The position numbers and the translations under genes are program-made. From NCBI GenBank assembly GCA_036362985.1, contig JAYGXS010000001.1:19636846-19700845 (forward strand): DNA of 64,000 nt, in the 5' to 3' direction. The notes beneath the pieces were generated by a model that saw only the letters and a program-made list of their open reading frames with translations, was not told the origin of the DNA and searched no databases. The DNA comes from Ligula intestinalis (taxonomy: Eukaryota > Platyhelminthes > Cestoda > Diphyllobothriidea > Diphyllobothriidae). This document shows, piece after piece, positions 31,401-43,400 of the stretch (its first letter is position 1; every line of letters begins with the position of its first letter).

Positions 31401-34400
31401 TTTACTATATCCTATAATCACATTGCTGCATTTGGCTGCCATAGTTTTGCGCATATTTGTGGGTGCTAGAAAAATGTCAGATTTGCTCACAAGGAAACCT
31501 CAGTTTAAATCAGCGTTCGACTGAGTATCAGGGAGTTATTCAAAAATTGCAAAAATGCTACTGAATGAATTCAATCAGGCCAAAGATGGGCTCAGGAATT
31601 TTATGGCAGTTACAGTAGAATGCATATTCAGGAGGTGAAATAAACGGTTTTTATATATTTGTAGTCACTTTGCTAAAAAATTGCACTTCAAGCACGTTTC
31701 AAACACAAACAAATATGTGAGTACCAAAATATAACTCAGAAGTGTAAGATTTGATCGCTAGGGCAAGAAATTTATTTTTATTTGACCAATGGTAGAAAAA
31801 AGTCACAGCCGCTGTGGGATCGAACGCGCGCAGCAGGCAAGGCGGAGCCTGACGTTTCGAGATTCGTCGTTTGCTTCATTAGAGGCAGAAAAAATACCAG
31901 AAACGTATAATGCTTGCACAGAAAGTATCAGTATCTATAGGATACAGTCACTGGGCTACTGTACACTCATGGCAGTTGACGACTTTCCTATCGAGGATAA
32001 TTGTCAGCTTGCTTACGTTTGATTTGGTCAAAGATATTCGCCATTTGCGGAACACGTAGCCCAACGCGTCGTCTAATGCCAATTCCAGGGGACGGATGAC
32101 CGAGCAACTTAAAGACATGTGAAGGTCCGGCCTGTATGCTGTCTGTCAAGCAGTTAGTGCACAAATGGGACATTATCTCCGATAGGGGAGAAGTCAGTTG
32201 GCATAACTGTGCAGTAACATATCGACTGTACTTTATAAAAACTGCTACAACGATCACGACAAGTAATCTCTGGAGTCGCCTATGTGATCCGATTCCATGG
32301 CGGAGAAAAACTAGGTCCAAAAACTAGCAGACTTCGTATAACACGAATTGCCACATACACCAGCGATGTGGAGAAATGACGTCAATTAGCATGTTGCAGA
32401 TCACTTGTCGTATCCGTGACAAACATTCAAATTTGATAAAGCCGAAAGCGATAAAAACCGTATGAATTGCAAACCACTTCAGTCATCTTTCACGGGACAT
32501 TGCCTGCAAAATCTATAGTATGAGCCAGAAATTGTGCAGCATGTATTACTTCGTAAAACTTGATTATTACTCGCATATCTGCGTGAGCACATTTCAGATA
32601 ACTTAGAAATAATAATGAATAGTATTAGGCATATTTAAAACCTAAAAGAAGTCCAAGAAGAATCTACTGTTTGCTAAGATAAATAATACTTTTTTGGTCT
32701 TCCTGTAGTATTGGAGACGTGGAAAAATAGCTATATATTAGAACAAAAATTTCGAATATTTATTAAGGTTTAACCCTTTACGAAACCACTTTCTATATAT
32801 AAGAAGAACTTTTCTTTAGACAAAATTACTTGCACATACTACCATTAGCTTATAAATATGTATTTATTTTGGCCCTGCGTTTTCAGTGTTTTTATTTGTT
32901 TTTGCATTTATCAATCTTTTATTCGATTTTTACATCAAAATCTTTAAAATAACATACGCATCAAGAGCATTTACCGAAATAATGAGTTTTTAAGATAAAG
33001 GTTCTTATGTTGATGGCCATGTGGGTTATATTCAAAAATGCCTTTAAAAAAGCAAGCTGCATTTTCGAGAAAAAATAAAGTACGCAATAGAATTATTATA
33101 TTGGTTTTCCTAGGATTCATTATAAAAACTTAGGTTATTGTTTATCTCCTTAAAATTTGCTTTGATTAGATATTCCGCTAAAAATGGTTGTGTTCATTAC
33201 CTCTTTGAAGATTATGTTAAAATTTTATTGAAGACTTTGGAAAATTTACTTTTCTCTTTAAGATACATTATTTTCCGCAACAATGGATTATTTTCGGGAT
33301 CTGCTATGAGGTTGCACCTTCAAAGAGTGTGGCCATAAGTAAAGCCATTTATTGAAATGATATTTAATCCTCTGTCTGTTCTGTTTCTAAATGACATGAA
33401 TGGAAAGTATATTTTCCAAAAGATGATATTTCTACATGACTTTCATTTAATAAGGTCTGTTTTTACATTACCATTGCAATAACACATATGTAAGTTTTGC
33501 CTTTTTGGCCATGTAGGCAATGTTGTAAAGGAAAATTCGACCAAAATTGTGCAAAAAACGTCAACACTTAACTAGACATAAGTTTTAAAACAAAAATCCT
33601 TCCTTATTTCTATTTCTAAAAATGAATTCGGCTTTCCTTGCATTTGATCAATTTTGGACAACATTTTTCAGTACTGAAAGCGATACTTTAAATTATTTTA
33701 AAGTTTTTCCAAAGCATAATGCGCAGTTATAAACATTTTGGTTCTGTCCTACATAACAGCATAGGGAATTCATTTTATATGAGACTTCTCCCAATTTTCG
33801 CCAAAATTAATGCCCCTTTTTCTTAACAAACCTAACTTACATGGCGATTATCCCAGCTAAAAGGCGTTTCCAGTATTAACGCGGCTCAGTAAATCAAAAT
33901 AAGGTGAGCCAGTACATGCTAGCCTTCCAATCCAAATTTCGTCATGAAATTTGCACAACTTTTCTCACCCATACGGTATATTCGCCACTGTGGCTCAATT
34001 TGGCCAAAAATTTGCCGCTTCAAAACGCACAGGGCAACACGTCGTCGAAGGACAGCAGAAGGTGGCCAGATGACCCAGGAGTTATCGCGTCAAATTTCAT
34101 CATGTGTGATGAAAGTTCAACAGGTCACGGCCCGCATGCTAGTCATCAAATTATTAGCGCACAATTAGTGGAGTCGTAAGGGGGCAGTAACATAATGATT
34201 GTATCCTATAAATAGTATGACTCCCTGTGCTTTAATTACAGGTGTTCGCTAATGTCTATGAAAAAGGATCTGCGACAAATTTTGAAATGTCAAACAAATC
34301 GAACTATCCCAGTAATCATACCTTCCTCTTCCAAACACGTTTTTACCTAGTCCCCATGAGTTTTCTGTTTTATTTTTCTTGAAGCATTTACATGCAGATA

Positions 34401-37400
34401 GCATTTCTCTTGTAGCCTGATATAGAGCCCTATCTTAAGCACACATGTGCCCTCGCAATTGCACAGATATAGCTTTTTACTTATAGTGCTGTAAGATTAA
34501 ACACGCTGCTTGCATTATGCCTTGGATTTCCAGGCCTGATGAATCAGTAAGTTGGTGTCACTCTCACTCGAAATTTAAAACACCGGAATTGTATGTGTGC
34601 AGATGATAAAAACGTCAGTAGGCCACAAAATGCGAATGTAAGTGTGAAGTGTTTCTCATCTGGTCCTAGGCAATTTCTGGTCAATGACGGAAACAGCTCA
34701 ATAAAAGGATACTCTTTAATGCACCTATCCTTTTCTGGGTTTGTTCTTATAAGACTGTGGTTTCTTGGAATCAGCCTGCATTATAAACCTTCATAAGATT
34801 TCGAGTAGGACATTGTTGCTTTACTATGAATTAATTCAGATTCATTCTACAGGCGATCAATAAAAGGCCTTCTGGAACCTGTTACAAAACATTATTTTGA
34901 GACATTTTCACTGCTAAAGGAGACGGTAAAGAAGCCCGCCTCTCTAATTTTTCAAACACTGGAGCATCATGTTATAAAAATTTGGCCATTCTATTTTTGG
35001 ATATGACCACTCAGAAAAATGAATCTGCTCAAGAACACGTGATTTTAACCCTTCTGGATGTCAAGCAAAACAATTACTTAGACGATTTCATTACAACAAG
35101 TACAGTTTTGATCTACGCATTATCCTGCCAATCTTTAAACCATATAAACTGAAAAATTTACATCAAAATAAATTAACAATCATGTGTTAAAAGTTTCTGG
35201 TGGGAGGTGAATCCTATGACAGTTTTCATAAGTACACAAAATTAGGTCTTTACTATGCAAAGCGATGTGTGAGTCTAACAGATTACTGATGAGCACCAAT
35301 CCACGAATATGTATATTTCTACTTGTCCTTGTTAATCTATTGAATATGAAAGTCGAGTTGGTCGTTAACAAAAAACACAATTTGGCCAAGAGGGTCGTGG
35401 TAAGTAGTAGAAGAACGATATGCCAGAGGGCGAATTCGCCAAATAATGCATCTGCATGCACTTAACAACCCTCGTCCAGCCCTCGTAGAGCAAAATGAGC
35501 CTCGAGAGCAACTTCAGCCGAGATAGGAAGTCTGGATTAAAGGCAACTTATGAAGGTTCAATGAAGCAATAGAAGGGAATCAGGATGACATCTACAGCAT
35601 CTCTTGCAGAAATCACCAGAGGAGCATTATTAGGCTAAAAGTGATTTTTGCTGCAGGCCAGGCACAAAGTATTCTTAAATATCTAAAATATATCCTGTAA
35701 AGATGTGCTATCCGAGAAGAAAACCACTGAAGGAGGACTGATAAGATCCCATTGGAGCCAGCAGCTGATAATGTACAAATATTTTTTAATGTATCTTTAG
35801 CCCCAGACACAGGGCATGATAACCACTATGGTAAGTAGATGACTTTTGAGCTAGGTTACAGTTATTGGAAATAAAATAAAACATTTCACTTACGGAGTCT
35901 TAATCAGTCTAAAAATTTGCCAGAATGCCCTGTTGGCTAGCAAGACGATTAAGAGTACTTTAAAAAGCAAATCAAGAGGATATCGAGTGCAAGAAGAGAA
36001 TAAATCTGAACAGCTTAGAAAGCATTCAGTCTTGCAATGCCTGCTTCTGTTAGCAGCAGAATGAGAGAAATGTGCTCTTCAGCATGAACAATTCGGAAAG
36101 GCAAGATAAATTCCGTCAGACCAACGGTTCGAGACGGGAAATGATATTAGACCTTTCATTTCCGAATGCTGTGCGGTAGACAGAACAATATTTGACATTG
36201 AGTGGTTAGAAAAAAAACGGATATAATGTACAGCAGGCTAACGCAAACATGTTGGAGAAGTCGCGTCAGTCTATTATACCCAAAAGATGATATTGATTAT
36301 TTTCTGTATCAGTGATAGCATAACATATGTTATAACAGAGTTCATATAACGACAGTCTGCGAAAATGTTAGCCATCAGTCCGGGCCTACAAGTTCTCACA
36401 TTTGGTAGCTTAACAAGGTTGCTTCAGCTGACTTAATATATTTTACATAAAGGTAACTTTTTAGGAGCTTCTAAAAAAGGTAAATTGAACACCAAAATTT
36501 CAATGAATCTCTCATCGACTAGCTTAAAAATGCAAATAAGACTGGAATAACTTCGGATAAAACCACAGGTAGCAGGCAGAAAACAATTATGAAATCTCTA
36601 AACGTGTAGAAGTATGCTACTGAAGGGAACATTTAACGTACCCAATAGACCTAGGCATTGGCTGCGTGTTTTGTTTCTTTTCGGTGAGCCAGAAAGCCAG
36701 CAGGTTGGACCGATACAGGAAATAGCTATATGCAAAGTGTGTAGCCTTATTAAATAGCATTTGCACCATGCAGCAAAATACATGTTACTGTAATAAACGC
36801 ATTTTTAGTTGCTATTGCCATATTTAGTGTATGTTTATGGAATCATTGTTTCTAACGAATTCAATTACAATATGCACTGTGTCTGTCCTTATATTATCCA
36901 TGTAAATATTTGCTATCAGGGTCTGCTAGCAGTTCATTCCGACTGTAGATACTTAAAGCTAAAAATTATTTTGTTGGAATAAAAAGCGGAAGTCGCATTT
37001 GAAACTTTCCAGCTTTATGCAGAATCCGTTTCAACATGATAACATTGCGCAATAAAGACTTGATCTGATCATGTTTCCAAGATCATTGCCCGCGCGTTCA
37101 TAGCAATACGCATCATAGACATATACATAGGAATCTTCAACTCAAAGCTCGAATGTGAAAGGGCTTAATACAGTGCAGCTGGGTGACGGTTCTGGTGCTT
37201 TGATTAAACAAAAAAAGCTTACGTCAAACATTGCGTCGGCCTTCTTGATCTGATCTGAAGTATCGAAATCTGAACAGCCCACTTTTTACTGCGGCTTTTC
37301 TGTCTAAATCGGCAGCTGGAACCTCAAATGCCAAATACACCGGCCTTAACTACCAACGGGACGATAAGACGTTAAATTACTGTTGAGGCCCTATGAGATG

Positions 37401-40400
37401 CAAAATTCCGAAATATGCGACGTGTTAACAAGCACTCGCAAGCCCACATTTATGCGCATATAGAACAAGATGGAACCTTCAATGGACAACCTAAGGCAAA
37501 TTTAAAAACTTCAAGAAAATATAAAAGTCAAAAAGGTTTTTTTTAGAAATAACAACTTTAAAAAGTCTTACTTCAGAAAGCATAAAAATATTTTTTCCCG
37601 TTGACAAATCAACGCAACTATAATTGTATAGGGAACTCACAACTTAATCATATTCTGTATATGTGAAGAACTGTCCTTTCTTTACATTTATTTAGAAATA
37701 TTTCTGGAATTTTATTGCAATACAGATCGTCCTTAAAATTCTTGCGAATATTTTGCAATTTTTCGTTTTTTAAAACTTTTTACTAACATTTTAGATTATG
37801 TTAGTAATTACTGTGTAGCTAACCTCCGTGCAAGTAAAAGCGAAAGACAGAATGAAGAATTTTGACCTGGGTTTTGCGTTGATTTTAAAAATTGTGATAA
37901 TATCTCGACTGAAAATGTGTGATATTGTTACATTTTATGCGGTAAGGCAGCGTACGTGCAGCCACATAAGCTACTGTTTTTCTGTGATAAGGAACATCCA
38001 AAATTAGCAGAAAGCATTTCTTGAACTGAAACCGTCCCTTGTCTCTCAAAAGTGATACGTTTCTTTCTACTTTCTTCCGTCTAATTTTCACTGAATTATG
38101 ATCACACTTTCTGGTTCCACAAGAGTTTCATTCATAAAGTGGATTGCTTATCTTAGTATTATTTTAGAGCACAACTCGCCAAAACAAATTTTTGGTTTCA
38201 TCCAATTAAATAGTGAAGAATATTGGGCAACGTCCGAGTTTGCAAAATGCTGTCTGTTTTCATTTAATAAACACATTATAACTTTCAGCATGAGCAGCAT
38301 GTCAATCTAGCAGATCATACGATAGATAAAATATGTGCGCTAATCTATCGCATTCAATTGAGATCATGCCTATATATGATCAATGAATGTACGTTTACCA
38401 CTCAATTCCTAAGGAACTGTGGGGCACAGGCAAAGGAAACCCTCTAAAAAGAAATACCATTTTGTGAAAAAATTTAATAAAAATTTAATGTTCCCGTGTT
38501 CCAAAACAAACTAAAAAGGTAAAGCTGAATACAATCCCTACCCTAAACCTTATTTTTAAGCCTGATCCAAATCTTATCACAAACTCTCATTTTCTTGGAA
38601 ATTATTAAAAAGAACAGATGGTTTCCTGTTCCAATTTCCTGACCTAAAATCCTACATGATTTACTGCAATATGGTTTGTAAATTTTGTAATAAAAGCCAG
38701 CTATTCATGTATAATTGCAGATATAAAAACGCTGTTCTGAATCTTCTCTATCCCTCTTTAGTTAAATAGTGTTTCGATTGCTTTAGGTCACAGAGCAATT
38801 TAAAACCCAGATATTACATTGTTTGCTATATATTTGTTTAATGTTACTTTCTCGCAATATATTTATTGGTATATTTCGTGAGCCAAAAGCATACTAAGCA
38901 CTTATGCAGAAGTAGCGGATAAGTCAGTACTTGCTTGTACCTTTGGACTGTTTAAGCGTTTCGGGAAAATAAATTTGAACGGAGAGCTTGAAGGGGTTCA
39001 TATATGTAGCTTTCAGCCTGCCAATAACTCCTTAAAATAGCTGCGCAATCGACAATAATATAGTGGTTGAATTTTGCACTGTTTTGTTGTGCCAAGTGAT
39101 AATAGGAATGATGGCAAACGCCTCAGGTCACTAAAAGTCTGACCTAGTGTGCGAAGTAGAGGTCATTGGTCGCTTAAGCGTAAATTGTTCAATTGCATTT
39201 ATAGATGCCTACCATATTTAGGTCACAACTAGCTGGAGCAGTTAGTTTGTTAGTTGCCTTAAAATTCCTAAATTCACACTAGATGAAAAATCTGCGGATT
39301 TTTTCACAGCTCAGTAGGTTTTTTACAAACGGTGATCATGGTAAAGACAGCTGGGGCGAGCAGCTAAATTGCAAGATGCCATTGTCGAAAGTAGCGGATA
39401 GAATCGCACCGCCGCTAACGCTTTTTGCAAGGCTCTACTTACAGACGATATGCAACAAAAAGTAGTGCATCAGGATTATAGGTGAATACAAAACAATCAG
39501 AGAAGGAGAGGCAAACATTGTCAGAACTAAGAGATTCCGTAATTATTGTATAATTATTTTAGACCAAAAACTATTCGAGGTTTCAAATTGTCTCTATGTT
39601 TAAACAGAAATATATGATTTTGGGCAATATATCTTCGGCTAAAACTAATACAAAACACCTGAATGCACAGAATGGCAAAACTGTTTTTCCTCAAAAAAAC
39701 TTTCTAAAGAATAATTAAAATTTCAAAATCTGCAAATTCATTCAGTAAGTTATTTTTTTTCAAGAACGTTAACAGTGCCAAAATCGTTTAAGAGGAACTA
39801 CCAGGCAAAGGGCCATGATGATTTTCGTCATAATATGTTAATTTTCTGCATTTTGATGCATAATTGAGGAAGCAATAAGCCAGGATACCTCGGGTCCTGT
39901 GTGACTGCATCAGTCTTTTACTAGCTTGAGCAGTAGGAAAACTGTATCTTTGTCAGTTGCAATAAGCGCGTGATTTTTCTTGCCGTTGTAGCCAAACAAG
40001 CTTTGTAGAAGCCTGGATCCAAAAATTAAATGAAACTTTACTTTCAAAAGTAAATAATGTGCAGTAAATGCGGACTTTTTACATCAAACGAGGGAAAAGT
40101 GAAGAAATCATGTATAGTTATTCTGAGCGTATCAATTAATTTCCACAACAGCAGGGCATTTCACGTCAATATGCCATAAGACAAGAGATTTTTGTCAGTT
40201 TCAATTTGCCACATCTCTAAACACGGTCCTTCGTTATAACTATAAAGTGAAATATTTTGTGGAGTGCTTACGCGCCGGTACACTGACATTCGTCTGACAG
40301 GGGTTCCTAAGTACGTGCGCAAACCAAATTTAGCCGAAAACTATTTTTGTAGGAACAGAGAATGTCAGATGCTTCTTTAAATAAATTTAAGCTGTTAAAA

Positions 40401-43400
40401 AGGATGCATGGGTATTAATTTGCCTCCTTGTTCATGCTGGGAAAATAAGTATTTTCTCTTAGTTTTTTTGAGACTTGACCCTTTACCTTATTTCTTAATT
40501 TGTGACAACGAAGGGTTCTCAGGGCTCGCCGTCGCCGGATATGCCGTCAACGTCATTGAATTGGCCCCCAAATTTGCAGGTTTAATTATGGGATTTGCCA
40601 ACAGCCTAAGCACACTGACAGGTGAGTGGGTTTTTTGCTTCATACATTGTTTCCTTCTGACGATCATTTTAAATCCAAAAGGCAAACGCCTTATAGATTG
40701 ACTCAAATTACGCCAGAGGATTAATTGAATCGCTCAGTTAACATATTGGGAAATGGAACATTTATAGCAGTCCGATACTTGTCACTCATGAATAAAAGCT
40801 TGGGTCAAGTTTTCTACTACAAGAAACGTTTTTGAGTAAATAGACAAAATAGGAATAGGTCAATTTCCTAAGCACTACGGAGTAAAAGCAGTTAGGGCAC
40901 ATTAGACCTCACTATTAGAATTAAACAATTATAGCTTTCGACGGTTCGCCGTTCTGTTTTAAGGCTAAGTGTGTCAGTAAAAAGATATGCTTCACGTGAA
41001 ATATATTTATAACAGAAGTTGCGCCCTTTCCGTTGAGGAACTGGAAACACTAATAAGCGGATCATCACCTTACGCCAAATGCAAATTAAATAGTTCTTCC
41101 TAATACTTAAGAGGAGTTTCAGTTCCACTGACCCACAAGACGCTGAAGATTCTAAAACTATAGTGTTTGCCAATGGAGCAGACGTACGTAATACGCTTTG
41201 GCTGATCAGAGTCTGCAATTGCTTAATATACGCAAGGGGTATGTCTATTCTAAAGATAATAAAGTACGAAAATCAATCATCGGAATAATAATTTAACTAT
41301 GTCCCTTTAAGAGGACTTTTGTTTATTTCCAACGGCTCATCAATCAATTATGTTTTAGAATACAGGACTGCAGTCCACTTTTACTACCATAATCGCATTT
41401 ACTCGATGATTCTGTCACACACCACTACTTATAGGAAAATGATTGTTTTGCAGGGCACTTTTAATAAGGTTTGGTAATCTAATGAGAAAAACTCCAGCTT
41501 TAAGTGGTCTGACCTCCATTCTCTTAGTCAAAAATATGCCCCTCTTAAAGGCTGCTGTTTGTCTCCCGTTCTGCCAGTTTGAAAACTGAAAAATGGCTAA
41601 GGACAGTTTACATAGCGCACCATATATACCCCCGATCCCAGCATTTTGTCTTAAGACAACAGTGGTTGTGGGGAACTTGAGGGTGAAGATATAGGACAGG
41701 CACTGTAGAAAATTTGTAGAAGCAACTGGGCAGTGAAAAAATATAGTTGAATTTGCATCCCGCGGCCGCTAGAAGAAAGCTTCCTGCATGTAAATTGAAG
41801 TTGGATGCGGTACTTAGCGCCACTGACGATACAAATATAAGTTTGGAACGGTGAACTTGACCTTAGGCACGTAGATGACCTGCTAACCACTATTTCAATT
41901 GTTTCAGGAATTTCAAGAAACTTAAATTTTAATAGTTATGTTTTTCCATAATATGCTAAACGATAATACAGATTAAGAAATTCTACAAATATGGATCTAC
42001 AACCTTTCTAAATATAATAAAATAAAAGTGCATTTAGCAGTTATTTAAAAAATTTCATTGCCTTTCCTAATTTCCAGCAATACAATCCCTATAGTAACCG
42101 TTTTCTTGAGACAATACGCTGCAAATACGCTGGTATAGGATGTACATACTTGAATCCATGTTGCCAAAAACAAATGAGCCTTTTTAAAGCACGCGGAGCA
42201 ACGACAGTAGTTTGCTGACCAAATGCTTCGGAGCTGCTCGTAATAAAGTCCCGCAGAACAGTCAGCTGATGGCCTTCACAATATTGCCCGGAAATGGGAA
42301 CATCTGCATCTAAATATACACTGTATTTACTGATCCGATCACTTTGCAGGATCAAACGATCAATCTTTGCTGCCTCATTGCCCATATTGCCACCCTCTAT
42401 GGCAGTCGTGTTTTGCAAAGTTAAGTTAACTTTGAGTGCCATAAATAGTTTATTTGAACACCTTTAGTTTATGTTTTAGTAAGGATTCAGTATAAACAGC
42501 CCCATATCGTTGTTTACTCTACACAACTAAAAGCTTTGTTCATTGATGTAAAACTGTGTTCTTAGTGACGTATTCAGAATTCCCATTCTATTACACTAGC
42601 CGCACAGAATTATTTAACGTCCAGCGCTTACTTTTATTTTTAAATAGGTTGGTTTTCAGTTAGTTTTAAATTGGATTTGTTATTTATGTTTCTAAAGTTT
42701 AAGTTTAGTTACGGTAATTTTTAGTTAATTTGGTAAATTTTGCATTCATTTTCAGTTAACTGTCCTGTAATTTTTGGTTTCACTCAGATTTCTTGCGCTC
42801 TTTTGCAATTTTTGCAGTTATTGATTCCTGTTTGTTGTAATTTTCATTTAAATTATCACCCATTTTTGCTGATATTAGTTAACTCAATAAATCATTCTAT
42901 TGTTTTCTACTTGTACACGCTTCGTGTTCTGTTTAATTTTTTCCCTGACATGACTCACTTACATATCCCCTACAACCATCGATCCCCTATTGCACAGTCT
43001 TGGCGTTTTTGTTACTATCTACATGCATATACTTCATTTTTATCCACGCGTTGATTAAAAGATCACCTTTGGATTTCCAAACAACTTTCTGCACCCGATG
43101 TGTATGGATTAATTAGTTTGTCCCTTGAGGTAGCATTCGATTGTAGTCCCAGTTTCAATTGAAACATCCCTTGACTATCCTATTGCTAATATATTTATCA
43201 AAAGAAGCGCTCTTTTTGAACTTATTCAAATATCTTACCTTTATAGAAGAAAGGTTTATCAAAAATTCGAATTTTACTCTTGAATTTTCGTGCCGGTTAG
43301 ACCACCGAGCTGACAAGCGAAATGATAAGTGAGGGCTAAGATTATTGCACTAGAGGGTTTTAAGGAGGGGCTATATCGAACAGTGGTGGGAGTGGCTATT

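Larger units (their letters stand above)
31153..40513 (+). other. Intron 2 of the transporter (9.4 kb)
   Basis: Phase 1, from GTAAGCA to GACAACGAAG. It contains a head-to-head PLE pair (31.8-32.5 kb), an A+T-rich repeat copy (32.6-33.2 kb) and a PLE tail (33.9-34.3 kb). From 34.33 to 40.5 kb I see no gene or repeat I can name. Several 60-95-codon frames there lack an ATG start or domain. No missing exon is implied, because exons 2 and 3 join at contiguous family positions. Confidence 0.75.

Noticed and set aside
35180..35461. 93-codon minus-strand frame in intron 2 with a hydrophobic start
   Set aside because: It starts at a non-ATG codon and has no motif; the hydrophobic stretch is common in A+T-rich random frames.
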